Below, piece by piece: positions 35,002 to 45,081 of a stretch of 64,000 nucleotides of DNA (position 1 is the stretch's first letter; every line of letters starts with the position of its first letter). Below the pieces are notes generated by a model. The model was not told the DNA's origin, searched no databases, and saw only the letters and a list, made by a program, of their open reading frames with translations. The position numbers and the translations under genes were made by a program. The DNA comes from Chitinophagaceae bacterium (GTDB lineage: Bacteria; Bacteroidota; Bacteroidia; Chitinophagales; Chitinophagaceae). The DNA lies in contig SEAD01000001.1 of assembly GCA_004173355.1 (NCBI GenBank), forward strand, positions 62,001 through 126,000. The letters run 5' to 3'.

Positions 35002-37974
35002 TTAAAGTGATACGTTCAGTCCGAGGGAGAAAATTTTTGGCCGCGGGTAAAAATTATTATCGATACCCCCCGCGAGTTCCGGATCCAGTCCCTTGTATTT
35101 CGTTACCACAAACAAATTCTGCGCAGTGGCGCTGATCCGCATATTATAATGCCTGAAGCCCTGGCGCAGTTCATAACCCACACTGAGGTTATCCATCCGC
35201 AGGAAGGAAGCATTCTCGATATAATAATCGCTCAGCAGCTGCTGGCTGTTGCCCACAAAACCGGTTTCAAGGAAATTGATGGAGGTGTTGTACAGGACCG
35301 AATTGCCCAGGATCTGCGAACGGGTGCCGGTCTGGCTGTACACGTTGTTGTACACATAATTCCCGAGACTCGCGCGCAGTGTAGTCGACGCACTCCATTT
35401 TTTGTAACTCACCGAAGTGCTGAAACCCATGAATACTTCCGGGATGGAATTTTTACCTTTATAGAGGTCGTCCTGGTTGATGATTCCGTCTGCATTGCGA
35501 TCTACAAACACACCCTCAACCGGTTTGCCACTGGCATCATACACCTGCTCGTAGAGGTAAAACACGTTACGGCTGCCACCTACAGCATTGATGTATGCAA
35601 ACTGTCCACCGATGCCGCCGGCAATCGAACCACTCGGGAAACCGGGATAGGTCAGGTCTTTCGGCACCACTGTAAGGTTCGTAATTTTGTTGCGGTTGAA
35701 TGTTACGTTGAAGCCTGCATTCCACTCCAGGTCTTTTGTCACAACCGGTTTGGTGTTCAGGTTAAACTCCACCCCCCTGTTTTCCATATCACCCACATTA
35801 GCCACAATAAACGCGGCGAAATTCGTTCCTGCCGGCTGGGGGATATTGTTCAGCAGGTCATTTGTTTTTTTGTAGTAAACATCGATGCTACCTGTAATGC
35901 GATCATCGAGGAAACCAAAATCAAGTGCAAGATTTGTTGTAGCGGTCTCTTCCCATTTGCGGTTGGCATAAAAACCTCCCGGACGGAACCCCTGGAAATA
36001 GTCATTGCCGAACTGGTAGGCCGCCGTGATAGAACTCAGCGCATAATAAGAAAGGTAATCATAGTTGCCAATGCCATCCTGCTGGCCGGTTACGCCGTAA
36101 CCCAGTCTTAACTTGAGGTTCGACACCGCTTTATTATTCCGGAGGAAAGATTCTTCCTTGATATTCCAGGCCAGTGCAACAGACGGGAATACAGCCCAGC
36201 GGTTGGCTGGCGCGAAACGGGATGACCCGTCCCGGCGTACGGTGGCAGTAAGCAGGTACCGGTCCATAAAATTGTAATTCAGCCTACCGAAATAGGAAAT
36301 CAGCGTGTTCTCTGGTTTATCAAAGGCGAAAGCCGGGTCTGTATTTGGATACTTGTCACCCCTTGCGGTATAACTGGCAAAATTGTACACCGTGTTCAGG
36401 TAATTATTGTAGGAATAACCTGCCGTAGCATCAATCCGGCTGCGGATCGAGCTCAGCTCTTTGGTGTAATTGAGATAAAACTCGAAAAGTGTGTTCTGTT
36501 TCTTCTGACGGTAACGATTATTTTCCCCGCCATTGCCTCCGGCAACATACCCGATGGCGGCGCTATCTGATACATACACGGTACCCTTGCCTTCTGACAG
36601 GTCCATACCCGCATTCAGGTTGGCCCGCAGTTCGGGAAGGAAATGGAATTTATAATCCAGCTGGATATTCCCGATGGCACGACGGGGCCGGCCTTCATCG
36701 AAGCGTTGCTCGAGGAGTCCTACCGGGTTGCGACCCGCAAGTGCCATCAATCCCGTGGCACTGGAAGGATCCAGCCATTCATAATAGCCGCCGAAACGGT
36801 TGCCTTTTGAAAAAACCGGCTGGGTCGGATCGAAAGTGATGGCTGAGCCAATGGCTGTCTGGTTGGCAAAGCGCGATTGCTGCATATTCCCTTTCAGGTT
36901 CACATCCACTTTCAGGTGATTATTGAAAAAACTTGGATTAAGCACCAGGGCCAGTGACGTGCGTTGCAGGTTATCCGTTTTGAGCACCCCGTCCTGGTTC
37001 TGGTAACCGATGGAAAGACGGTAAGGCAGTTTGGCCAGGCCACCGCTGATGCTTACGTTATTATCCGTGGCAAAAGCTGACCGGTAAATCTCATCCTGCC
37101 AGTTGGTGCTTGCCGCTCCCAGCATTGCGATCTGTGCGGGTGAGCCCTGTGCATTCACGATAGCACGGAACTGGTCGGCTGACAACACATCCACCTTCCG
37201 TGTGACTATCGAAACAGAATTGACAGTGCTGGCATTGACCCGGACTTTCCCAGCCGTACCCTTCTTCGTAGTAATAAGCATAACACCGTTCGAAGCGCGT
37301 GTTCCATAAATGGCGGCGGCCGAAGCATCTTTCAGGATGGTGAACGACTCGATATCATTAGGGTTGATCAGGCTCAGCTGGTTGCTGGCACCTGGGATGC
37401 TGCTGTTATCGAGCGGAACCCCGTCAATCACAATCAGCGGATCATTGCTGGCACTCAGGGACGAGCCTCCGCGGATGCGGATGGTACTTCCTGCACCCGG
37501 CTGGCCACTATTGGAAGTGATGGCAACACCCGCCACTTTGCCGGCGATCATCTGCTCGGGGGTGCTGATGGCGCCCCGGTTGAAGTCTTTGGAATTAATG
37601 GTCGAAACCGCACCTGTCAGGTCCTTTTTCCGTGACGTACCGTAACCGATTACCACTATTTCATTGAGGTTGCCAATCGTCTGTTTCAATTGAACCTCCG
37701 GTGAGGCACCTGCCTGCACGCTCAGTTCCAGCAGCTCATAGCCAACAGAACTGAACTGGAGAACATCGCCTTGGGAGGCAGCAATCCGGTAAGTTCCGGT
37801 CGCATCTGTCTTTGTGGTGGTTGAAGTGGATTTCACCTTCACGGTGACATCGGCCAGTGGCTGGCCAATTGAATCGATCACCCGGCCGGTCACATTTCCG
37901 GTCTGGGCCGAAACGTCCCGTGCCAGGAAAAGCAGCGAAGCCGAGAGTAAAAGACAGAGGAGTCGTTTTTTCAT
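35002..37974 (-). CDS. SusC family TonB-dependent transporter of the galactan locus
   Basis: 990 residues with a signal peptide (1-23). Carboxypeptidase-like domain at about 25-110 (VTGRVIDSIGQPLADVTVKVKS), TonB box region NEIVVIGYGTSRKKDLTGAV, plug to about 230 (STIRIRGGSSLSASNDPLIVIDGVPL), then the barrel ending in FSLGLNVSL. There is no STN domain, in contrast to the SusC at 21270, which fits control by an HTCS rather than a sigma/FecR pair. First gene of the five-gene galactan operon; divergent from the HTCS gene, with 246 bp between. Confidence 0.95.
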   Translation of the reverse strand: MKKRLLCLLLSASLLFLARDVSAQTGNVTGRVIDSIGQPLADVTVKVKSTSTTTKTDATGTYRIAASQGDVLQFSSVGYELLELSVQAGASPEVQLKQTIGNLNEIVVIGYGTSRKKDLTGAVSTINSKDFNRGAISTPEQMIAGKVAGVAITSNSGQPGAGSTIRIRGGSSLSASNDPLIVIDGVPLDNSSIPGASNQLSLINPNDIESFTILKDASAAAIYGTRASNGVMLITTKKGTAGKVRVNASTVNSVSIVTRKVDVLSADQFRAIVNAQGSPAQIAMLGAASTNWQDEIYRSAFATDNNVSISGGLAKLPYRLSIGYQNQDGVLKTDNLQRTSLALVLNPSFFNNHLKVDVNLKGNMQQSRFANQTAIGSAITFDPTQPVFSKGNRFGGYYEWLDPSSATGLMALAGRNPVGLLEQRFDEGRPRRAIGNIQLDYKFHFLPELRANLNAGMDLSEGKGTVYVSDSAAIGYVAGGNGGENNRYRQKKQNTLFEFYLNYTKELSSIRSRIDATAGYSYNNYLNTVYNFASYTARGDKYPNTDPAFAFDKPENTLISYFGRLNYNFMDRYLLTATVRRDGSSRFAPANRWAVFPSVALAWNIKEESFLRNNKAVSNLKLRLGYGVTGQQDGIGNYDYLSYYALSSITAAYQFGNDYFQGFRPGGFYANRKWEETATTNLALDFGFLDDRITGSIDVYYKKTNDLLNNIPQPAGTNFAAFIVANVGDMENRGVEFNLNTKPVVTKDLEWNAGFNVTFNRNKITNLTVVPKDLTYPGFPSGSIAGGIGGQFAYINAVGGSRNVFYLYEQVYDASGKPVEGVFVDRNADGIINQDDLYKGKNSIPEVFMGFSTSVSYKKWSASTTLRASLGNYVYNNVYSQTGTRSQILGNSVLYNTSINFLETGFVGNSQQLLSDYYIENASFLRMDNLSVGYELRQGFRHYNMRISATAQNLFVVTKYKGLDPELAGGIDNNFYPRPKIFSLGLNVSL

Positions 37975-38220
37975 ATTTGCAGTTTTTAATCGTTGTCCAG
38001 CCCTTGGGAATGCTGGTGGGTAAAACTAACACTACCCCCTCCAACCGGCTTATCCCGGTGTTCATTTTTTTAGTCCGATCAGACAAAACTGTTGAAAACC
38101 AATACCCGGAATAACGGTTTTGCCTACCTTGGCTCCATAAACGCCGGTGTCAACCAAACTCCATCCGACGAATTGAGAACAGCACAAAACCCTCCGGCCC
38201 GGAACAGGATTGCCGCCATC

Positions 38221-41200
38221 ATGAAAAGAATTTTACTACATATTATCTTTTTGTCGATGACGATGCTGTCCGGGATTTTTGCGGCAGGCCAGCCCCCGGT
38301 GCCCAAGCTCAAGTTCAAACGGATTTCGATCGAACAGGGTTTGTCGAACAGTACTGTGGAAATTATTTTCCAGGACAAACGGGGATTTATCTGGATCGGT
38401 ACGCGGGATGGCCTGAACCGATTTGATGGAAAACAGATGAAGGTCTTCCGGTTTAACCCTGCCGACAGCAGCAGTATTAGCGACAACTTTATCAAGGTCA
38501 TTTACCAGGACCAGGAAGGCATCCTTTGGGTAGGTACCATCAACGGGCTGAACCGCTTTGACCCAACCACCAATAGTTTCGTCCGATACAAACAGGATTC
38601 GGCAAAACCCGGCAGCCTCAGCCATAATTTTGTCACGCATGTTTTTGAGGACAGGCAGAAAAAACTCTGGATAGCTACCTGGGGAGGGGGGCTCAACCAG
38701 GTCAGTGCCGACCGGCGTAGTTTCACCCGGTTTACTTACAATAGTAATAATCCCCGTTCGGTCAGTTCCAACTATGTCAGTTATCTTTTCGAAGATGCCC
38801 GGGGGACATTCTGGGTTGCTACAAAAAATGGCCTCAACCAGTTCAACAGGGAGCTCTCGCTGTTCCGCTCACTGAATAATCTCCCGGTTTTCGCTAAATC
38901 CACCGCTGCAAGGAACATCCGGATGGTCAGCGAAAACAGGACGGGCCAGCTGCTGCTCGCAACGGAAGAGGCCGGGTTATTACTCTTCAACCCTGTTGAC
39001 AGCAGTATCCGCGACTTCCGGCATTTTGATAAAGACGCCGCATCACTCGCCACCAACCAGGTTCGCGCCGTGCTGGTGGATCGCAACTGGAACACATGGG
39101 TGGGTGGGGTCAACGGCGGTCTGGACCTCCTGGATCCGGAAGCCAATGGATTTTACCATTACCAGAATGAACCTGAGAACTTATCGAGCCTTTCACAACG
39201 CACTGTTTCAGCATTGTTTGAAGACAGGCAGGGTAATCTCTGGGTTGGCACGCACCGGGGCGGTATCAACCTGTATACACCAAACGCTGAAAAATTTGCG
39301 CTCTTCCAGCAGCAACTCACCGGAAACAGCCTTAGTTACAATGATGTAAGGGCATTCTGTGAAGATGGGAATGGGAAAATCTGGATCGGGACCGATGGCG
39401 GTGGGCTCAATCTCTTTGATCGTACAACCCGGAGCTTCCGCAGTTTTCGCTCGGATCCCTTCAATCCCCGCAGCCTCGGCTCCAATGAAGTGCTGGATAT
39501 CCTGCAGGACAGCCAGAAGAAAATCTGGCTGGCAACCTGGGGCGGTGGGCTGAATCTTTTTGATCCGGTTACGCAGTCCTTTACCCGTTACACCAATAAC
39601 CCGGCGGACCCCTCTTCCATCAGTTCAAACTACGTGCAGCAGGTGCTGGAAGACAGCAAGGGCACGCTGTGGGTGGCTACTTACTATGGAGGACTGAATA
39701 AAATGGAACGAAGCACGGGAAAGTTTACCCGGATAACAACCGATCCAGCTGGCAGAACCAGTCTGTCAGGTAATAATATTATATCACTCAACGAAGACAA
39801 ACAGGGAAATCTCTGGATAGGTACTGATGATGGTGGTCTGAATTGCCTGAAAGCCTCCAGCAATAGCTTCGTACACTATTTCAATAACGCTGAAAAATCA
39901 CCCGACCTCCGTGTGTTGTTTACCGATAGCAAAGGAGGCACCTGGGTGGGTCATGCAGGCCTGTTTAAATTCAATCCCGCCACGAATACTTTTGAAGAAA
40001 CAGGCATCAAGGCCGGATTGCCAACCGAATTTATAAAAGGCATGGCCGAAGATGAACAGGGAAACCTCTGGATCAGCACCTCAAACGGTGTCACAAGACT
40101 AAATCCAGCGGATGGAATTTTTAAGAAATACAACACAGCTGATGGGTTACAGGGACTGGAATTCGAAGCCAATGCCTATATGAAAACCCGGGACGGGGAA
40201 ATTTATTTCGGGGGTGTCAATGGCTTTAATTCGTTTTACCCCGAGAATATCCGGCAGAATACTTTTAAGCCACCGGTCTACCTCACCGCCATGTTGTTGT
40301 TCAACAAGGAAATCCACCCTGGCGGAGACTCACCCCTCGGCGCGGACATCAGCCTGACCAGGTCTTTGAAACTGGATCACCGGCAATCGACGTTCTCTTT
40401 TGAATTCGCTGCCCTTAACTATACGGCGCTGGAGAATAACCAGTACGCGTACAAACTCGAAGGCTGGGATGATGACTGGCAATACTCGGGGGCGAACAGT
40501 AAGGCATCCTACACGAATATCCCGCCGGGGCATTATACTTTCCGGGTCAGGGCATCCAATAACGACGGATTATGGAATGATGATGGTCCGTCACTCGCCA
40601 TTGAGATCACTCCCCCCTTCTATTCCACCCTCTGGTTCCGTATTCTCATGATTGCGGGGTCAATTGCTGCATTGATTGCCTATTTCCAGTACAAACGCCG
40701 CTCGGAAATCAGGGTGTTGAAGGAAGAAAAGAAAGAAGAGATCCACCAGCTGCAACTCCAGTTTTTCACCAATATTTCACATGAATTCCGGACTCCATTG
40801 TCACTGATAATTGGTCCGCTGGAAAAAATGCAGCGCGAGGATGACCGCAAAGCAAATTCCAATTACTACAGCGTAATGCTGCGCAATGCAAACCGGCTGA
40901 TGAACCTGATCACTGAACTGATGGATTTCCGGAAAGCAGAGACCGGGGTACTGAAGCTGAATGTAATGCCCGGCAATCTCGACCTGTTTGTCACGGAAGT
41001 GGCTGCAGAATTCAGTGAACTGGCAAAGGAAAAAAATATCCGTTTCAATGTAAACATCGATAGTACGATTCCGAATGCCTGGTTCGACCGGCAGGTGCTG
41101 GAAAAAATCATGATCAACCTGATCGGCAATTCATTCAAGTATACCGGTAATCATGGTGCAATATCCGTTTCACTGCTGGAAAGCCTGGAAAGGCACAACC

Positions 41201-42363
41201 CGCCATTCAGCAATTCACTACAAGTCAAAAATGAATTTGCCGGAAAACGATATGTATATGTAGCAGTAACCGATAACGGGATTGGCATTTCGAAGGAGTC
41301 TATTCCGCGGCTGTTTGAGCGCTATTATAAAATCACCGATACCCATCTCGGATCGGGGATCGGTCTTGCATTCGTAAAGAGCCTGGCTAAACTGCATAAA
41401 GCCGGAATTACTGTTTACAGCGAACGGAACAAAGGAACGGAGATCATACTCGCCATTCCCGTGCACCCGGATGATTACACCTCCGGTGAAAAATGGGTCA
41501 GCAACAAAACAGCAGAAGTAAACCTTGAAAGTATTTCCTTAAAAGAAACCGGGCAGGATCCAACTGCAGAAGTTGGCGGGCAGGCAGCCCCCGCTGAGAA
41601 CCTGAGTCCGCATATACTGATCGTGGATGATAATGAGGAACTGCTGACCTTTCTGGAAGAGAGCCTGGGAACGGGATACATTATATCAAAAGCCGTTGAT
41701 GGGGCAGCCGGCCTGGTCACCGCCCGCGAAGAGATTCCCGATATTATTATCAGCGATGTGATGATGCCCAACATGGATGGGATTGATTTCTGCCGTGCGG
41801 TGAAGGAAGATCCCGACCTGAGCCATATCCCGTTTATCATGCTCACCGCTCGGGATGCTATCGAATCGAGGATCAGGGGAACCCATTCCGGGGCAGACCA
41901 TTATTTTTCCAAACCGGTCAGCATGGAGCTGCTGCTGACTACGGTAAAAAATATCATTTACCAACGGGCGAAACTGAGGGCAAGGTATGTGAATGATCAT
42001 TACGCCGATGCCAAAGAACTTGCGCATAGTTCCCGCGACAAGGAGTTTATGGACCGGCTGATCTCGGTAATTGAGGAGCATCTTTCCAATCCGGAGATGG
42101 ATGTGGACTATATCTGCTCAGGAATCGGTATGAGCAAAACTAGACTTTACCAGAAAATAAAAAAAATCACCGGGCAGTCCATCGGGGAATTTATCCGGAC
42201 GGTACGGTTTAAAAAAGCTGCCAAACTGATGACCGAAGAAGACATGCCTTTATCTGAGGTAATGTATAGCGTAGGGGTACAGACGCAGTCTTATTTCACT
42301 AAGGCTTTCAAAAACGAATTTGGTAAAACCCCCACCCAGTTCCTCAAGGATTTAAAGAAATAA
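38221..42363 (+). CDS. Hybrid two-component system regulator (HTCS) of the galactan locus
   Basis: 1380 residues from MKRILLHIIFL (signal/anchor 1-24); the frame is open for 43 more codons but those lack coding character. Order: two seven-bladed Reg_prop propellers (about 30-690, with many GLNRFD/GGLNLFD and ILWVGT/KIWIGT repeats), Y_Y_Y domain (about 720-790), membrane helix (about 805-825), HisKA with His near 854 (ISHEFRTP), HATPase (VTDNGIGI), receiver with Asp near 1179 (IIISDVMMPNMDG), AraC HTH (MSKTRLYQKIKKITG). The periplasmic propeller senses an oligosaccharide; the HTH activates the divergent SusCD operon. All kinase and receiver key residues are present. Confidence 0.95.
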   Translation: MKRILLHIIFLSMTMLSGIFAAGQPPVPKLKFKRISIEQGLSNSTVEIIFQDKRGFIWIGTRDGLNRFDGKQMKVFRFNPADSSSISDNFIKVIYQDQEGILWVGTINGLNRFDPTTNSFVRYKQDSAKPGSLSHNFVTHVFEDRQKKLWIATWGGGLNQVSADRRSFTRFTYNSNNPRSVSSNYVSYLFEDARGTFWVATKNGLNQFNRELSLFRSLNNLPVFAKSTAARNIRMVSENRTGQLLLATEEAGLLLFNPVDSSIRDFRHFDKDAASLATNQVRAVLVDRNWNTWVGGVNGGLDLLDPEANGFYHYQNEPENLSSLSQRTVSALFEDRQGNLWVGTHRGGINLYTPNAEKFALFQQQLTGNSLSYNDVRAFCEDGNGKIWIGTDGGGLNLFDRTTRSFRSFRSDPFNPRSLGSNEVLDILQDSQKKIWLATWGGGLNLFDPVTQSFTRYTNNPADPSSISSNYVQQVLEDSKGTLWVATYYGGLNKMERSTGKFTRITTDPAGRTSLSGNNIISLNEDKQGNLWIGTDDGGLNCLKASSNSFVHYFNNAEKSPDLRVLFTDSKGGTWVGHAGLFKFNPATNTFEETGIKAGLPTEFIKGMAEDEQGNLWISTSNGVTRLNPADGIFKKYNTADGLQGLEFEANAYMKTRDGEIYFGGVNGFNSFYPENIRQNTFKPPVYLTAMLLFNKEIHPGGDSPLGADISLTRSLKLDHRQSTFSFEFAALNYTALENNQYAYKLEGWDDDWQYSGANSKASYTNIPPGHYTFRVRASNNDGLWNDDGPSLAIEITPPFYSTLWFRILMIAGSIAALIAYFQYKRRSEIRVLKEEKKEEIHQLQLQFFTNISHEFRTPLSLIIGPLEKMQREDDRKANSNYYSVMLRNANRLMNLITELMDFRKAETGVLKLNVMPGNLDLFVTEVAAEFSELAKEKNIRFNVNIDSTIPNAWFDRQVLEKIMINLIGNSFKYTGNHGAISVSLLESLERHNPPFSNSLQVKNEFAGKRYVYVAVTDNGIGISKESIPRLFERYYKITDTHLGSGIGLAFVKSLAKLHKAGITVYSERNKGTEIILAIPVHPDDYTSGEKWVSNKTAEVNLESISLKETGQDPTAEVGGQAAPAENLSPHILIVDDNEELLTFLEESLGTGYIISKAVDGAAGLVTAREEIPDIIISDVMMPNMDGIDFCRAVKEDPDLSHIPFIMLTARDAIESRIRGTHSGADHYFSKPVSMELLLTTVKNIIYQRAKLRARYVNDHYADAKELAHSSRDKEFMDRLISVIEEHLSNPEMDVDYICSGIGMSKTRLYQKIKKITGQSIGEFIRTVRFKKAAKLMTEEDMPLSEVMYSVGVQTQSYFTKAFKNEFGKTPTQFLKDLKK

Positions 42364-42448
42364 TGATCGTTGCATCCGATTGGTTTCGCTCAGCGGAAAA
42401 ACCCGGCCCGATTTGAAAATCCCGGAATTGATTCCGAGATTGCGCCCT

Positions 42449-42985
42449 ATGTCGGAACATGCATTTATGTCTGCAATCATCGGGATTGCCATTTCGGTTA
42501 CATATGCCTATCTCGCGAAACAGCAGTCGAAGGCGCCGGCTGTTGAGGCCAGTGGCCGGACATTGTTGCGGATGTCCAAAGTTTACCTTGTAACCTTTGT
42601 CATATCCGCACTGATTGCGCTGGTTTGCCTGGTTGTGCCCCCATTCCTGGCCGACGTCGATCTCGGGCTGGTGATCTCGGTGCTTGCCATTTTGATCCTG
42701 TTTGGATGGGGTGCCATGTTTTGTTTCCTGATTTACCGGAACCATTTTGTGGCTTTCGATGAGACGGGCTTCCAGGTCAGGAGCCTGTTCGGCAAACAGG
42801 AAGTGGTGGAATGGGCGCAGGTCAGCAGGTGGAAATTCAACAGCTTTTCAGGTAACCTGGTGATCAGGACGGCTGACGGGTTGAAAGTAAAAGTCAGCCA
42901 GCATTTGGTGGGCCTGAATTCTTTCCTCGATACATTCGAATTGAAAACCGGCTTGCCTCCAGTGTTGCCTGGAAGAAAGCGGTGA
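42449..42985 (+). CDS. Membrane protein with PH-like cytosolic domain
   Basis: 178 residues from MSEHAFMSAIIGIAI; a TTG start upstream would add 23 polar residues. Three hydrophobic segments are seen (about 8-24, 48-69 and 78-100), followed by a soluble region FDETGFQVRSLFGKQEVVEWAQVSRWKFN that resembles the PH-like (DUF304-type) domain often linked to membrane helices. It ends in a basic GRKR tail. It follows the HTCS gene by 85 bp on the same strand and meets the convergent astacin gene 11 bp after its stop. No function can be assigned. Confidence 0.62.
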   Translation: MSEHAFMSAIIGIAISVTYAYLAKQQSKAPAVEASGRTLLRMSKVYLVTFVISALIALVCLVVPPFLADVDLGLVISVLAILILFGWGAMFCFLIYRNHFVAFDETGFQVRSLFGKQEVVEWAQVSRWKFNSFSGNLVIRTADGLKVKVSQHLVGLNSFLDTFELKTGLPPVLPGRKR

Positions 42986-42996
42986 TGCTTCTGTTC

Positions 42997-44433
42997 TCAG
43001 CGCTTAATCATCTTTATCCTGGCGTCCGAAATCCTTACAGGCGGAAGGTCTCCCACCCTTTCAAAAATAAAAATATCGCTGATCGCGTTGTCCTGCACAA
43101 CCGGTGCATCATTATCCTGGCTCAGTAGTGCCCAGCTCATATTGCTTTCCAGCCCGCGGATGGTATAACCCTTTCCGGAAGAATGATAAGTGATATAAAA
43201 CTTCAGGTTGGCCTGCTCAACATAATCCCACTGGCAAATACCTGCCCTGAAGGCGAGGCTACGACCGGTCACGTTCAGGAACTTGTCACTGTGCATTGCT
43301 TTCAACAGGAATAAGCCTGAACCAGCCGGACTGACGGCAAACCGTTGGTTGTCCCCCCCGGATTTCAACCTTTGCTGCAGCACTGCCCCGTTCTCGATAC
43401 TGGCTCCCGCTATCTCCAGGTATTTGCCCGTACCCTCGCACCGGATCATATAAATCCCGGCTTCGAGTGGCTTGTCAACAACCCGTTGCGACTTCTGGAT
43501 CATTGTGAGATCCGGACCTGCCGGTTGCACCTTCCGGGCAACGGGAAGGTTATCATCGTAGGGAAGTTCTGCATAATAATCCCGCACTGCCACATCCCTG
43601 TTGAACCAATACGATGCATTGATGCCCGAAATATCCAGGTTGCTCAGCCGCGCAGTCAGCCGCTCAGGCACGCAACTGGAAACTACGTTACCGTTTTTAC
43701 AGCGGATGGTGGGTTTACTGCGATCGACTGCAAAGGCAAAGGCCGGATAGTGCATGATCGACTGGTAATCGTATGCGCCGGCAGTTGAACCGGGCTCCAT
43801 CTGGAAATTATGCCGGCTATCGGCCAGTACATTGTTTGTGTCAATCACCACAAAGTTATCCCTGTCATACCGGCTTTGCTCATGCCAGAATCCCAGTGAA
43901 TGCAAAAGTTCATGGATGATGGTACCCTTGCCGGACTCTCTTGTGATATAAATAATCTGCTCTCCACCCCGCCGGCCAATCGGTGATAATCCGCCGTAGC
44001 CCGTATCCTGGCTATACACAATGCGGATATAGTCCCTCTGGTTGGTATAGGGCACAATCCTGAGATTGGTGAGTTTATTCAGGTCGCTGATGGCATCAAG
44101 GGCATTCTGGTAAATGGATGATCCATAATCGCCTTTTTTGTCGTTTATACTCCTGTCTATTTTCACCGGTACATCTCCTTTCGGCCAGATATAGTTCCCA
44201 TCAGTCAGGTTGCTCTGGTAAATCATAAGGTTCTGGCCGGCATTGCCGACGATGATATCTCCATTCAATATATAGTTAACCCCGATCGTTTTTACGTAAT
44301 AGTCTTCTTCATCTGCAGACATCGGAAGTTTTGCCCGGATTATTTTATACTGCTGTTGTCCATATCCATTGGCAAACACCAGCAACAGCAGGATTAAAAT
44401 GGAAAGCCTGGTTTTAATGAAATTGATCGCCAT
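42997..44433 (-). CDS. Secreted astacin (M12A) metalloprotease with C-terminal RICIN domain
   Basis: 478 residues with a signal peptide (about 1-25). A short pro-segment (about 28-85) precedes the catalytic domain. Zinc motif H174-ELL-H178-SLGFW-H184-E185 and Met-turn SIM227-H-Y229 are both complete, and Tyr229 is the fifth ligand seen in astacins. From about 300 to 465 comes a ricin-type beta-trefoil lectin module (GTGKYLEIAGASIENGAVLQQ, DNQRFAVSPAG, SDKFLNVTG). It would be a protease targeted by its lectin part. Last gene of a five-gene operon (gap 18 bp) that also encodes two stand-alone RICIN proteins. Confidence 0.9.
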   Translation of the reverse strand: MAINFIKTRLSILILLLLVFANGYGQQQYKIIRAKLPMSADEEDYYVKTIGVNYILNGDIIVGNAGQNLMIYQSNLTDGNYIWPKGDVPVKIDRSINDKKGDYGSSIYQNALDAISDLNKLTNLRIVPYTNQRDYIRIVYSQDTGYGGLSPIGRRGGEQIIYITRESGKGTIIHELLHSLGFWHEQSRYDRDNFVVIDTNNVLADSRHNFQMEPGSTAGAYDYQSIMHYPAFAFAVDRSKPTIRCKNGNVVSSCVPERLTARLSNLDISGINASYWFNRDVAVRDYYAELPYDDNLPVARKVQPAGPDLTMIQKSQRVVDKPLEAGIYMIRCEGTGKYLEIAGASIENGAVLQQRLKSGGDNQRFAVSPAGSGLFLLKAMHSDKFLNVTGRSLAFRAGICQWDYVEQANLKFYITYHSSGKGYTIRGLESNMSWALLSQDNDAPVVQDNAISDIFIFERVGDLPPVRISDARIKMIKR

Positions 44434-44451
44434 AAAAAGTAGTTTAAATGA

Positions 44452-45054
44452 TTATTGCTGGTTTTTCCTGATCACTGCGGGCTTGACAGGCAGGTGCGAC
44501 TTTTCTTTTAGCAATACCGGGGCAGGTGGATCAATGGGTTCAAATACATAATTATACGGGCAATCAACTTGTCCGTCCTGGTAGATGGGTTCGATAAGAC
44601 GACAATCCGCGCCTTCGGCTGTACTGCTTACCTGCAGCGGCTTTCCTGAGCCGTTTTTATAGGAAATCTTCCATCCCAGCCCACAGTTCTCCAGTTTGGT
44701 GAGAAACCATTTCCCGAAATAGGCCGAGAGTGTATTCTGCACGATCAGGTCGCCTTCCCGGTTGTCACCTTTGTCTGCACAGATCGTTTTCCCCGAATGC
44801 CCGGCGAAAAAAGAAAATGTACCATCATCATTCTTTTTAACCTGGAATTTCTGACTTGGCTTATCGGTGTAATTCACCTGCACGATCCTTGCCCCATTGT
44901 CACTTGCTGCATTCTCCACCGCCAGGCATTGCCCTGTCTGCACAACGTGGATTTTTACCCAGCTCCCATCTTTCGGGAACATCGAAATGGAAGTTTGCCC
45001 ATGAGTTTCCTGTAATGCCAGCACCAAAATCAATCCTGTAATAAACGCTTTCAT
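44452..45054 (-). CDS. Secreted stand-alone RICIN-type beta-trefoil protein
   Basis: 200 residues with a signal peptide (1-19, ending at ETHGQ). One trefoil-like module at about 30-165: VQTGQCLAVENAASDNGARIVQV, KPSQKFQVKKNDDGTFSFFAGHSGKTICAD, and GKWFLTKLENCGLGWKISY. A Pro/Lys-rich tail follows (PPAPVLLKEKSHLPVKP). The Q-x-F/W triads typical of ricin repeats are visible but degenerate. Likely binds sugar or another extracellular ligand. It lies between the astacin gene and another RICIN gene, gaps 18 and 27 bp. Confidence 0.75.
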   Translation of the reverse strand: MKAFITGLILVLALQETHGQTSISMFPKDGSWVKIHVVQTGQCLAVENAASDNGARIVQVNYTDKPSQKFQVKKNDDGTFSFFAGHSGKTICADKGDNREGDLIVQNTLSAYFGKWFLTKLENCGLGWKISYKNGSGKPLQVSSTAEGADCRLIEPIYQDGQVDCPYNYVFEPIDPPAPVLLKEKSHLPVKPAVIRKNQQ

Positions 45055-45081
45055 GATATGTGTTTTTAGGAATCCAACAAT

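Noticed and set aside
35149-36111. 320-codon plus-strand frame inside SusC
   Set aside because: The opposite strand encodes a clear, conserved SusC barrel over the whole stretch.
38221-39900. Tandem repeats in the 5' half of the HTCS gene as a DNA-level repeat
   Set aside because: The periodic GLNLFD/WIGT pattern is the protein-level blade repeat of the Reg_prop propeller; the DNA copies are diverged.
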